Positions 23,844-34,887 of a stretch of DNA of 64,000 bases are shown here, piece after piece. The stretch comes from Branchiostoma floridae. Lineage: Eukaryota; Chordata; Leptocardii; Amphioxiformes; Branchiostomatidae. The stretch spans positions 18,423,367 to 18,487,366 of the forward strand of contig NC_049979.1 of assembly GCF_000003815.2 (NCBI RefSeq), written 5' to 3'. The translations under genes were made by a program, and so were the position numbers. The notes under the pieces were generated by a model, which was not told the DNA's origin, made no database searches, and saw only the letters and a program-made list of their open reading frames with translations. Numbering within the stretch: the first letter of the stretch is position 1; every line of letters starts with the position of its first letter.

Positions 23844-26800
23844 TTACTCAGTCCACCTGTGTCCACAGTTTGGAGCTGTACATACATAGTAGAGTCTCAT
23901 GGCATCCTGTGAAGGAAAATATTGCAGAGAAAAATGGAATGTTATAGCAAAGAGCTTATAAAAGCTCCTTGGTTATAGGAATAGAATGTAATAGGTAGGC
24001 ATCAATGTTTCAACAACATATATGTAATTACCATTTATATTATAATCGACAATTATCAGTGATACATTAGAATTTAGATGGTACTGTGTTTTCCAAAACA
24101 AGAGAGGTTCATGGCAATAATGTTGAAGTTGAAACATGTATATATATATATATATATATATTTATACATACAAGGTACGGTGTAGTTTTAGCTTTTTTAA
24201 TCAGAAAGTCACAGAAATCTTTTTACCTCTGCTTTTGTAGTTTGTGACTGGAAGAAAACTGCTTCTCTGTGACCACACCTGTAAACAGAGAAGGGAGAAC
24301 ACTTAATGAATGTGGTGGTACACTGACTCTCTTGAATACATTTGTATCTCAATTGTATCTCTTGAATACTAGAGCCTTTTTTTATACTTAATGGTCACCA
24401 CATAACAAGACCCAAATGTAGCATCATCTTAGTTCATAAAAATCGTGGTATGCCATCTTGTCGTGTTAGAAACAAGAAGTGTTGCAAAATAAAGAGACAA
24501 CCACAGCTTTATTTTCACTGACATTTCTGTGAACTTCCATCACCTTCCTCTGGGCACTTCTGATTGGTTCACATCGTACAGAAGCAGTGTGAACCAGTCA
24601 GAATTGTCGGTGAAAATAAAGCTGGGGTTATATAGTCAGTGACATACCAACTTGATGAAGCTATTCATGGAAAGAAGTGTTGCATATTTTTATCATATAC
24701 TGTGTACTAGTATCATATTCTAATCTAAATCTATTACTGTAGTTACTGGCCTGAAAATGAAATTGACAATATACAATTGTATATAGGCTGACAGTCAATA
24801 TTGCCTTGGATCATAATTAAATATCTCCAAGCTTGGTCAAATGCCATTTTAACATTGTACTTTGCGTTTTGCCTGTCATTAGGTCTCTCAGAATCTTACT
24901 TTGGACACTGATGATCTTCTGTGCGAGGTAAGGTAGGGTCTTGAGCAACATCTGCTACAATCTGAGTCAGCTCGCTGAGAAGGAGAAGAAAAACTCCATC
25001 AGTTTGGTTTCAAAAAGTTTGCATCAATGGAAAATTCTACTTGTACATAAGTTTCTAGGGTGGAATAAACATTTGATAAAATTTCTATGATTACTTCAGA
25101 TTACTATAGGGTTTAAGATCAATCTGCCTTTATATGGGTAGTTGGGTACCAAATAAGGTGGATAATTCAATCAAAGTCAGTTGCAAGATAAACAGTAAGC
25201 TAACTGAAGAATCACACTAGTATTACATTTACAATGGTGCATCAGCAGGTTGATTCAACAAATAAACATGCAATAAATAAAAATGCTGGGGACGTTGATC
25301 CCTGGATTGACAGCTAGTTTTAACCTAGCCTGACTAAATGGTGCTCCTGGTATCCTGCCAGACAGTTACAAATTAATCCCTGCCAGTGAGAGATTGTGTT
25401 ATCACAGGCGAGTAGTAGTTTATCCTGGATGTGGAAAATTGACAAAACTCTGACACTCACTCTACTTCATGCATGATCTTGTTGACATAGATACAACTGT
25501 TGTCTGCAACCTGTTGGTAGTCACAATTTCTGCACTGAAACAAAAAAAAATACAGGTTAGAGCTTATTGAATGCTGATAATTCCACAATGCACAGGACAG
25601 AATTGATGTCAAAAGTATGCCATAATAAAGTAGTAGACTGGTTTATTCGTTTCACAGAAATATAAATGACACGAGATAAAAGCAACCTTGCAGCCGCCAG
25701 AGGAGGCTGAATTGTGCAGCTTTTCAATCACAATGGTGGCTTAGATGCAAACTCAATATATAACTAAAATTACGAGTGCGATTTTCGACAAGTACATGTA
25801 CACGAGTTACTGCTAGATACATATTTGTCATATACAAACTATGTCACTTTTAAAAATCGTTTAAACTATTTACATCGGAATAAAATATTGTACAAACACT
25901 GTCAGTTATTCACTGCTGACAATCGACAAGGGTACAGAGAGAATCTGAAGCACAGTTCAACTTCAGTGTTACTTATAGTGCGTTCAGAATGTTCAAAATT
26001 GAAGGGACTGGGCTGGTGAGGTACCGTTTAGTACCAGTTGGCAGTTTGTAGGGCCGGGTGCGCCTGAGCTGCATGCTGTATGGCTGGTTGCGGGCTGGGG
26101 GCAGCCAGGGGGCATACCTTGCAGATTTGGATACTGCAAGGGCAAAGTCCTGGCACAGAGACAGTCTGCGTTCTGACAGGCGTTGGAGGCCAAGTGTGAT
26201 AAGGGCTTCAGAGTACGACAAGTACTGGCTCCCCAACATGATTCTGCAAGCCCGTTTCTGGATTCTTTCTAGACTGTTAGATTGACTTTTTGTGAGCCCT
26301 GCGTTCCAGCACGGGGCAGCATATTCCAATGTAGGTCTTATGTATCCACAATACACGGTGATGAGGTCAGCGCAAGTGAGACCCGCTCGACGAAGCCTAC
26401 TGAGGAGATACAGCCGTCTGCTGCCCTTTGACACCATGACATCAACTTGATCGGACCACCGCAAGTCTGACCGGATGTGCAAACCGAGTAGTTTGGCTTG
26501 TGTGATGATGCCAAGTGTCTGTCCACCGAGGGTTAGAGGAGGCATCGCCGGGGGAATACGCATAAAACAAAAGTGCATTGCTTTACATTTTTTGGGGTTA
26601 AGCAACATAGAGTTCTGTTCAGACCAAGTGTCAAGAGAGTCAAGGTCGGTCTGAAGATTGGATGGATTTGTCCCTATCCTAACTTCTCCAAGGTTTAAAT
26701 CATCCACGTACTTCCAGTGAGGGTTATTGGTAGTGGACGTGGCGTCGTTGATCATGGCTAGGAACACCAGTGGGCCAAGTAAGGTCCCCTGGGCCACTCC

Positions 26801-27786
26801 GGACGTTAGGGTTTCCCAGTCGGACATGGAATCTTGATACCGGACACGCTGTCTGCGGTTAGACATAAAGCTGCATAGCCATGGAATCAGTGATGCTCGT
26901 GCACCCATGGATGTCAAAAAGTAGTTAATCAAGCAACTGGATATGATTTTGGAAACAGTCAGACGTTTCAGATAGTATCAACTATATTTCGTCAGTGTCG
27001 TAATTTATTCCCTAGAATAGATGTCTAATCTTCATCAACGTATGCCATTTCGAAATGACTTATCTGATTTGCATATTTTGATGCCTATCTGGCACCATAG
27101 AACCTTGTGAGTCTTGTAAGAAGTACAGTATGAAGAAGAAACCATAGCAAATCGATAGTCTGTGAGGAGTTAGATGACTTGCTGCTGTATAAAAAGTTGA
27201 GCTTTTTTGTGATCTAAAGTTGTTACCTGATTCAAACTAAGTGTATTTGTCTTCTGGGGGCACAGGTAAATCTTGTAACATTTTGCAATATACCATCAAT
27301 ACTTACTGCATAAAGTAATATCTTGTTCTCCTTGTCCTCTTTAGGATACAGCATGTTGTTGCTGAAAATGAAGAAAAAAAAATTATGTCATTATATACAT
27401 TATTATTATTATAATGATATAAAAATAATGAGTAAATGTAAATGAGTTTAAAACAAAGCTTGACAAACTATGGGAGAGCGAGAGGTACACTCTGCAAGTG
27501 TGAAGATAGGGATCGATCTACAGGCGTCGCCTTCTTCCCGAGCAAAGGTATTATAACAACCTCCATGGTTATACTCACGACAGTTATATCTGCAACAAAC
27601 TACACGTACAATTCTAACCCCCTAGCTCAATAATATCCAATAATGCAGTTTTACCTAAGTGACTTCAGGACTATCTAGAGAAAAACAGAAATTCTTTGTC
27701 AGTGGGGAGGGGGGCTGTGGCACTAACCATTCTTGGCAGAATCTGATTCCTACGAATCCAGGCCCTTCGTCGTGTCCGTAGTCCAT
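23844..27786 (-). CDS. POLR2I: RNA polymerase II subunit RPB9
   Basis: Six exons (minus): 27786-27728, 27361-27307, 25534-25461, 24974-24900, 24278-24227 and 23906-23844. Phases agree and give 125 residues, the same length as the human protein. Two zinc ribbons are complete: Cys17, Cys20, Cys39, Cys42, then Cys86, Cys89, Cys114 and Cys119. Diagnostic blocks are [56 protein letters not shown] and [13 protein letters not shown]9 sits at the lobe/jaw of Pol II and influences start-site choice, elongation fidelity and TFIIS-stimulated cleavage. The first 20 residues (MDYGHDEGP before the conserved block) come from a tiny exon that is easy to miss; its donor is GTTAGT. Intron 2 holds a truncated retrotransposon. 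The gene is head to head with HSP90. Confidence 0.96.
24139..24161. repeat. (TA)n microsatellite
   Basis: About eleven TA units in the last intron of POLR2I. Confidence 0.9.
24499..24629. mobile_element. Palindromic 131-bp MITE in POLR2I intron 4
   Basis: The outer arms 24499-24523 and 24605-24629 are inverse copies (CAGCTTTATTTTCACTGAC against GTCGGTGAAAATAAAGCTG, with a few mismatches). An inner inverted pair (TCTGATTGGTTCACA and TGTGAACCAGTCAGA) means the whole unit folds as one hairpin. No target duplication was clear to me. Confidence 0.6.
25973..26965 (-). mobile_element. 5'-truncated non-LTR retrotransposon (reverse transcriptase fragment)
   Basis: A minus-strand open frame of about 320 residues encodes the C-terminal half of a LINE-type reverse transcriptase. 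It shows the [14 protein letters not shown] block, the catalytic YVDD box, a thumb-like [12 protein letters not shown] segment and the [13 protein letters not shown] block found in CR1/jockey-like elements. No endonuclease domain and no start of the RT palm are present, so the copy is 5' truncated, as is usual for LINE insertions. The frame itself has no internal stop, suggesting a fairly young insertion. It lies in POLR2I intron 2 in the same direction as the gene. Sequence down to about 25630 may be its 3' untranslated tail. Clade assignment is uncertain. Confidence 0.85.
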
Positions 27787-28162
27787 TCTCGGGAACCCCA
27801 AGTGTGCGTGCAGTAGAAATTAAATGAATGATATCAATGGGAAATCTTATATATCTACAAGCGTCTAGAAGGGTACACACAGTGTCCGACGCGCGCGCAC
27901 ACTTTCCACCACTTCCGGATGCTGTCTCGTCGAATCTCGCACCCAGATAGATCTGCTTTTTTTCCTCTCGCGAGATCACAACGACAGAGAGCAGCAGAAC
28001 GAAAAAAAATAACTTTTATTGGCGACTAATTTGAGTCTTTAGCCAATGGTTCATATATCATTCATTTTACTCTAATGACAGACATGATGGTTAATGAATA
28101 ACATGTTGTTTTTATAAACAAGTAACCATGATCTGATCGTTGTGATGCCACCGGAAGCAGTA

Positions 28163-28185
28163 GAACCTTCTAGAACCTTCTGGAA
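28163..28185 (+). promoter_or_regulatory. Five-unit heat-shock element of HSP90
   Basis: GAA-TTC-GAA-TTC-GAA units alternate with exact 2-bp spacers, so all five pentamers of the HSF1 consensus are perfect. The site is about 20 bp upstream of a TATA box (28205-28211) and 125 bp upstream of the HSP90 ATG. Confidence 0.92.
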
Positions 28186-28204
28186 ACCGGAAATTGAAAG
28201 CCGA

Positions 28205-28211
28205 TATAAAA
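28205..28211 (+). promoter_or_regulatory. TATA box of HSP90
   Basis: TATAAAA lies about 100 bp upstream of the ATG and just downstream of the heat-shock element. A CCAAT box is at 28043-28047. The layout is that of a classical inducible heat-shock promoter. Confidence 0.8.
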
Positions 28212-28309
28212 AGCGTGGTCTGACTCAGCCAGGCACATTTGAGTACAAGCCATAGCGACCTAACAGTCAGGTTCAAACTCTCTCCCCAGAAGAGCAGAAA
28301 ATCATCACC

Positions 28310-31300
28310 ATGCCTGAGGAAACACAAGCAGCGGAGGTTATGGACGACTCCGAGGTGGAGACCTTCGCTTTCCAGGCTGAGATTGCTCAGCTGATGTCCC
28401 TGATCATCAACACGTTCTACTCCAACAAGGAAATCTTCCTCAGGGAACTCATCTCCAACTCCTCTGATGCCCTCGACAAAATCAGGTACGGAACTGTTTT
28501 ATTGTAGTGTTGTGAATCATATCTAGGGTTATCTTTCGCTTTTAAACTGCTCCAATCGAGCCCTTAGTCTTACTTTCAACTACACGACGTCGCGACACAT
28601 GTAACGTTACACAGTCTTTCTGATTTGCCTTGCCTGTTCCTTTGTCACAACCTCCTTGGCCACATGTTCTCCAACGCTTCCACTACACGACTGAAAAATT
28701 ATCGCTGCTCGGGGACTACTCGTTCAATTTCACTAAAAGGACGCCTTTCTTTCTAGATATTATTTGTAGATGAATATGTTACAGGGGGCAGAATCTACCT
28801 TGGTAAAACACCAAGGTTTGAGTAGAAAACTCGTCTCGCCTGACGCCGCGCCATGTGCCGCGAGTTTCATTCCATTCATTTCCGGCGACCACGTGGTCTG
28901 AACGCGCGCAGCTGTCCTTGGCGTGGAAAGGTCTAGAATCTTCGGGATCCGCGTCTATGATCATGCAAATTTGCAAATTATGCACAAAAAGAAAAGGAAA
29001 TAGTAATGTCAAATATATTGAAGCAAATTGTTGAATAAACTTTATTGAAGGCGTAGATTGCTAGAGATTTTTATTAAGCTGAAAATTATGTCTTGTAGAA
29101 TTTTGCCTTTGTTATCCATTTTGGGGGAGATTTTACGTCCAACAGTTCAACTGATAATTTTGTAGTGGAGTTTTCTCCAGTTGAAATTGATTTTTATTGA
29201 ATATCACCAACGATTTTAGCTTTTCTATCACTATCAATAATTATTTAGAATGGCCCAATACTGGCGGCCATAGCCAAAGAAGGATTGCGATGAAGAAATG
29301 TAGCAAAATTTAGTTTGTTAGTAATTTTCAGATGGTCATGTTGCTTTCATTCTACATAGTCTACACATGTATTTATGGGGGGGAAAAAAGAAAACATTGA
29401 AATCTACCAGCTCTCAGACTTATTACATGATTGACAGGCCAACCTGACAGTCTTCCTCCTCCTATATTTGTAACATTCTAGAATGATCCTGTACCTCACA
29501 CGCACAGTAGGCTATTTTGTCAGTGAAATTATTACATGGACAACTGTGGAACTTCTTATGAAATGTTAAATTTACTGGACTTAGATAACATTTTAGAAGA
29601 ATTGGTGAGTTAAACTGCTAAGTCTGTGCATTTGCCTGTTTGCCATCTACCTTGAATTGCTTGGTGTGCCTTTATTGATAAGATGATTTGCAACAGAATT
29701 ATTTACTATTATGTCACCATTAACAACTTCTGTGCATTGCTTTTAGGTATGAGTCATTGACGGATCCCAGCAAACTGGAAAGTGGGAAGGATCTGGAGAT
29801 CAAGATTATCCCCAACAAGGAGGAGAACACCTTGACCATCATGGACACTGGTATTGGCATGACAAAGGCTGACCTGGTCAACAACCTGGGTACCATCGCC
29901 CGCTCTGGCACCAAGGCCTTCATGGAGGCTCTGCAGGCTGGCGCTGACATCTCCATGATTGGTCAGTTTGGCGTGGGTTTCTACTCCGCGTACCTCGTGG
30001 CTGACAAGGTGGAGGTCGTCACTAAGCACAACGATGACGAGCAGTACAGGTGGGAGAGCTCAGCTGGAGGCTCCTTCACGGTTTGCCCAGACCCCGGCGA
30101 CTCCATTGGGCGTGGCACGAGAATCGTCCTGTACTTGAAGGAAGATCAGGCTGAGTATATCGAGGAGAAGCGGGTCAAGGAGGTTGTGAAGAAGCACTCT
30201 CAGTTCATTGGCTACCCCATCAAGCTGCTCGTACAGAAGGAGCGCAACAAGGAAGTGAGTGATGATGAGGAAGAAGAAGAGGAGGAAAAGGAGAAGAAAG
30301 AGGGAGAGGAAGGAGAAGAGGAAGACAAGCCTAAAATCGAAGATGTAGATGAGGATGAGGAAGGAGAGAAGAAGGAAAAGAAGAAGAAAGTCATCAAGGA
30401 AACATACTTGGAAGATGAGGAGCTGAACAAGACCAAGCCCATCTGGACCCGTAACCCTGACGACATCAGCCAGGAGGAGTACGGAGAGTTCTACAAGAGC
30501 CTGACCAATGACTGGGAGGATCATCTCGCTGTCAAGCACTTCTCCGTGGAAGGCCAGCTGGAGTTCCGAGCCCTCCTGTTTGTCCCCCGCCGTGCTCCCT
30601 TTGATTTGTTTGAGAACAGAAAGAAGAAGAACAACATCAAGCTCTACGTCAGAAGAGTTTTCATCATGGACAATTGTGAGGAGCTGATCCCTGAGTGGCT
30701 GAACTTTATCAAGGGTGTGGTGGATTCTGAGGACTTGCCCCTCAACATCTCCCGTGAGATGCTCCAGCAGAGCAAGATCCTGAAAGTCATCCGCAAGAAC
30801 CTTGTCAAGAAGTGTCTAGAGCTGTTCGGCGACCTATCAGAAGACAAAGAAAACTACAAGAAATTCTACGAGCACTTCAGCAAAAACTTGAAGCTAGGCA
30901 TCCATGAGGATACTCAGAACAGGAAGAAGGTGGCTGATCTGCTTCGCTACCACAGTTCCACCACAGGGGACGAACTGACCTCTCTCAAGGACTATGTAGC
31001 TCGCATGAAGGAGAACCAGAAAGACATCTACTACATCACTGGTGAGAGCAAGGCAGCTGTGGAGAACTCTGCATTTGTGGAGAGAGTCAAGAGAGCAGGG
31101 CTAGAGGTGCTATACATGGTGGAACCCATCGATGAATACGCCACCCAGCAGCTGAAGGTAACTTGCTTTTTCTTTTTTGAAATTGAAGTTTTGGTTCTGT
31201 CAAAGCTAGTGCAGTTCTGTACAGATGAAATTAATAGTAATTATACCCATTTGCACTACATTAGCACTGATGTGAATTACTGTCCATGTCCCATCAGTAT

Positions 31301-32245
31301 GTTAACAAAATCTTGTCTGCTATTTCTATTACAGGAGTATGAAGGAAAGAAGCTGGTGTCTGTGACCAAGGAGGGTCTTGAACTACCTCAGACTGATGAA
31401 GAGAAGAAGGCATGGGAGGAGCTCAAGGCCAAGTTTGAGCCACTCTGCAAGGTCATGAAGGACATCCTGGACAAGAAGGTGGAGAAGGTGAGTTCCTGCA
31501 GTTTTTCTCATACCCAAGAGATGTCAGTGTGTAAAGATACTTATGCACATATATGCATTAAATTAGTACTGAAAAATCTATTTGAAAAGACTTAATCAGA
31601 AGTCAAGATTGGAGCCAGTTCAATCATACCTGACTATTTTCATATCCTTTTATTATAAATTTATCAAAGCTATGCTTATCTGTCCATACTCTTCATTGTG
31701 CTAACAATTGCAATGAGAAGAATTGAGCCTTCATAAGGTATGATTTCATTATTGCACTTGTTCTGTGACATCACTCTACAATGTACATTGGTTTTTGTTG
31801 TCCATAGGTTGAGTGCTCCAGGCGTCTGGTGAGCTCCCCCTGCTGTATCGTCACCAGTCAGTACGGCTGGAGCGCCAACATGGAGCGCATCATGAAGGCC
31901 CAGGCCCTGCGCGACAACAGCTCCCTCGGCTACATGGCCGCCAAGAAGCACCTGGAGGTCAACCCAGAGCACCCCATCATCGACAGTCTCCGGGTGAAGG
32001 CGGATGCCGACAAGAACGACAAGTCTGTGAAGGACCTGTGCATGCTGCTGTACGAGACCTCCCTGATGGCGTCTGGCTTCACGCTGGAGGAGCCACAGAT
32101 CCACGCAGGCCGCATCTACCGCATGATCAAGCTGGGTCTGGGGATCGACGAGGACGAGGCAGAGGTGGAGGAGCAGCTCGCAGACATGCCACCGCTGGAG
32201 GGTGATGACGAGGACGACACATCACGGATGGAGGAGGTTGACTAA
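28310..32245 (+). CDS. HSP90: Cytosolic heat shock protein HSP90
   Basis: Four coding exons, 28310-28485, 29747-31157, 31335-31487 and 31808-32245, give 725 residues, matching cytosolic HSP90 length. The N-terminal ATPase has Glu46 and Asn50 ([11 protein letters not shown]), Asp92 (MDTGIGM) and [18 protein letters not shown] charged Glu/Lys-rich linker follows (about residues 220-275). The middle domain has the catalytic-arginine segment [14 protein letters not shown]. The C-terminal dimerisation domain ends in MEEVD, which binds TPR co-chaperones and marks the cytosolic form rather than GRP94 or TRAP1. It folds and maintains kinases, receptors and other clients. Vertebrate alpha and beta forms arose by a later duplication, so a single pre-duplication gene is expected in an invertebrate chordate. 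Regulation by heat shock is supported by the promoter element and a second element in intron 1. Confidence 0.98.
28926..28948 (+). promoter_or_regulatory. Heat-shock-like element in HSP90 intron 1
   Basis: Units GAA, GTC, GAA, TTC and GAT repeat every 5 bp with 2-bp spacers. Three match the consensus exactly and two are one base off. Vertebrate HSP90 genes are known to carry intronic HSEs, so this may be an HSF1 enhancer site. Function is inferred. Confidence 0.55.
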
Positions 32246-32271
32246 GGCGTAGGTCACCTGGCTGAAGTGAA

Positions 32272-33310
32272 ACATTCCTGTATGTTTGTTGTACCATACC
32301 AACATGGAGATAAAGGAACTATTTAAGAAACATATTACACTTCGACTATGAACAGTTTGGTCCCAGTCTTAAATTAAGAAGTAATGGAAGATGCAGGATC
32401 ATGTTTCATTTATCCGATAGATGTTCTATTGCCCAAATCCTCCACCTATAGGAAGTGTTTCCTTTTTCAGAAAGAACGAAAAATAGTATTGTAGTCATAT
32501 TAGTGGTAGTGTAGATTGTTTGTAATGTCACCAGTTTTTGTAACATAAAGTGAGCACTCCAAAGTATGATTCATCAAAAAAACAAAAACAAAACTATGAT
32601 AGAATACTAGGATATAAACAGATGTTTGTGAGTCCTTGTGTGGTACTTATTCTCATGTTTATTACTTTCTGTAGGATGATAAATGAACATGAAAATAAAG
32701 TAACTATTGAGTAATTGCAGTTTTCTGGTTGTGTGTGTATTCTGTTAATCAATCTGGCATACCAGAGGCAAAGGATGAACAATACACAAATACATCTAAG
32801 ACGGTTTTGGAACACACTGGTTCTATGAGCTAAGTTTGCTCCTCATCATTGTATAATACGATTCAGGACACCTTCCTTCAGAGTATTCGTTAAGCAGGGA
32901 TTAGGCTCCAGTTTGTTTTTAAACATCTTTTCAGCCGTGTTAGTAAAATTTACTACTTCGTTAGGCTTTCTTACTATATGGCAAGTTTGGCTGGCAGTTA
33001 CAAAAACCTAATAAAACAGAAAACCCAACAAAAACTAAAAAGGTGTTGTAAATCAACCAGAGCTCAACATTTGTTTGTAGAGTACAGTGGAACTTTCATT
33101 TTACATAATTATAAGCTATTGACAGCCAAAAAGGCTTTGCAAAAATAGTTTAGTTGCTATCCAACGCTGAACTGCAGCACCACCTATCAGCTTAAAATGG
33201 AACAGCAGTCATGGGACATGCTTAGAGGACAAGGATGACCCCGAGAATGTGTGTGATTTCCACATATTACTATTACATCCAGACGTTGCTTTTTGGACGA
33301 TGAAGAAGAG
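32272..33310. repeat. HSP90 3' flank, copy A of a direct duplication
   Basis: Begins 27 nt after the HSP90 stop codon and runs to the N gap. It matches 33411 to about 34850 (minus one inserted MITE) with roughly a dozen substitutions and a few short indels by eye. The segment includes the likely HSP90 polyadenylation signal. The near identity and the adjoining 100-N gap suggest two alleles laid end to end rather than a true tandem duplication. Confidence 0.85.
32694..32699 (+). terminator. Likely HSP90 polyadenylation signal
   Basis: AATAAA about 450 nt after the stop codon, in an AT-rich 3' untranslated region. The same signal recurs in duplicate copy B near 33838. Confidence 0.6.
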
Positions 33311-33410
33311 NNNNNNNNNNNNNNNNNNNNNNNNNNNNNNNNNNNNNNNNNNNNNNNNNNNNNNNNNNNNNNNNNNNNNNNNNNNNNNNNNNNNNNNNNN
33401 NNNNNNNNNN
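33311..33410. other. 100-N assembly gap between the duplicated flanks
   Basis: Exactly 100 Ns, a placeholder of unknown true length. It lies precisely at the junction of the two near-identical copies. Confidence 0.97.
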
Positions 33411-34856
33411 ACATTCCTGTATGTTTGTTGTACCATACCAACATGGAGATAAAGGAAAGGAACTATTTAAGAAACATATTACACTTCGACTATGAACAGT
33501 TTGGTCCCAGTCTTAAATTAAGAAGTAATGGAAGATGCAGGATCATGTTTCATTTATCCGATAGATGTTCTATTGCCCAAATCCTCCACCTATAGGTAGT
33601 GTTTCCTTTTTCAGAAAGAACGAAAAATAGTATTGTAGTCATATTAGTGGTAGTGTAGATTGTTTGTAATGTCACCAGTTTTTGTAACATAAAGTGAGCA
33701 CTCCAAAGTGTGATTCATCAAAAAAACAAAAACAAAACTATGATAGAATACTAGGATATAAACAGATGTTTGTGAGTCCTTGTGTGGTACTTATTCTCAT
33801 GTTTATTACTTTCTGTAGGATGATAAATGAACATGAAAATAAAGTAACTATTGAGTAATTGCAGTTTTCTGGTTGTGTGTGTATTCTGTTAATCAATCTG
33901 GCATACCAGAGGCAAAGGATGAACAATACACAAATACATCTAAGACGGTTTTGGAACACACTAGTTCTATGAGCTAAGTTTGCTCCTCATCATTGTATAA
34001 TACAATACACCTTTCTCATGCGGCGGCCATGATAGATCTAAAACGAGTTCAATGTGGCAAACAAAAGGCTGTCCATCATAATTAGCAGTTCGACTAATGG
34101 TAGCCTGCCAATTAGGAAATTGACCAATAAGTGAATGGCTGCAAATTCGTTAAAAATTTGCATTATTATGTTGTTATTTTGCATCTCTTAAGGGACTATG
34201 GGGTCAGTCTACACTACTCCAAATTGCTACATCTTTCGGTGCATAACACTTCTTGTAATATTTATTATTCTATCTTATATCATGAAAATTTGTGTGGTTT
34301 GGGGGAAAACTAAATGGGACCTGATTTTAGAAATAAGTTTTGTCTGTTTGCCTCATTGACCTCTTCTTCGATCTATCATGGCCGCCGCGTGAGAAAGGTG
34401 TATTCAGGACACCTTCCTTCAGAGTATTCGTTAAGCACGGATTAGGCTCCAGTTTGTTTTTAAACATCTTTTCAGCCGCGTTAGTAAAATTTACTACTTC
34501 GTTAGGCTTTCTTACTATATGGCAAGTTTGGCTGGCAGGTACAAAAACCTAATAAAACAGAAAACCCAACAAAAACTAAAAAGGTGTTGTAAATCAACCA
34601 GAGCTCAACATTTGTTTGTAGAGTACAGTGGAACTTTCATTTTACATAATTATAAGCTATTGACTGCCAAAAAGGCTTTGCAAAAATAGTTGAGTTGCTA
34701 TCCAACGCTGCACTGCAGCACCACCTATCAGCTTAAAATGGAACAGCAGTCATGGGACATGCTTAGATGACAAGGATGACCCTGAGAAAGTGTGATTTCC
34801 AATATTACTATTACATCCAGACTGTTGCTATTTTTGTGACGATGGAAGGATAGTAA
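33411..34856. repeat. HSP90 3' flank, copy B with a MITE insertion
   Basis: Restarts at the same point as copy A and tracks it closely. It differs by a 5-bp insertion near 33457, scattered substitutions and the 395-bp MITE at 34007-34401. No coding sequence of HSP90 is repeated. Confidence 0.85.
34007..34401. mobile_element. 395-bp MITE, copy 2, with empty site in copy A
   Basis: Same family and length as 15464-15858. The filled site reads AT, element, AT; the matching empty site in copy A (near 32866) has a single AT. The duplication is therefore the dinucleotide AT and the element ends are ACACC and GGTGT. A 2-bp duplication is reminiscent of Tc1/mariner relatives, though those usually use TA. 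Confidence 0.9.
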
Positions 34857-34887
34857 TAGCCTGGGTACCATCTGTATTCTACCGCGG
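34857..34887. repeat. Start of a dispersed repeat (copy 1)
   Basis: TAGCCTGGGTACCATC and the bases after it, to TATTCTACC, recur in the same direction at 63966-64000. The shared 5' boundary at TAGCC suggests the end of an interspersed element. How far it extends to the right is unclear here. Confidence 0.6.

Noticed and set aside
25973-26932. Host gene encoding a 319-residue protein
   Set aside because: It carries reverse transcriptase blocks including YVDD and lies inside a POLR2I intron, so it is a retrotransposon fragment.
27671-27979. 102-residue minus-strand frame over POLR2I exon 1
   Set aside because: It is a shifted-frame shadow; the true frame encodes FVGIRFCQE and joins the next exon in phase.
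29757-31595. HSP90 as a single long frame reading through introns 2 and 3
   Set aside because: The segments at 31158-31334 and 31488-31807 are bounded by GT/AG signals and encode no HSP90 residues; splicing restores QQLK-EYEGKK and KKVEK-VECSRR.
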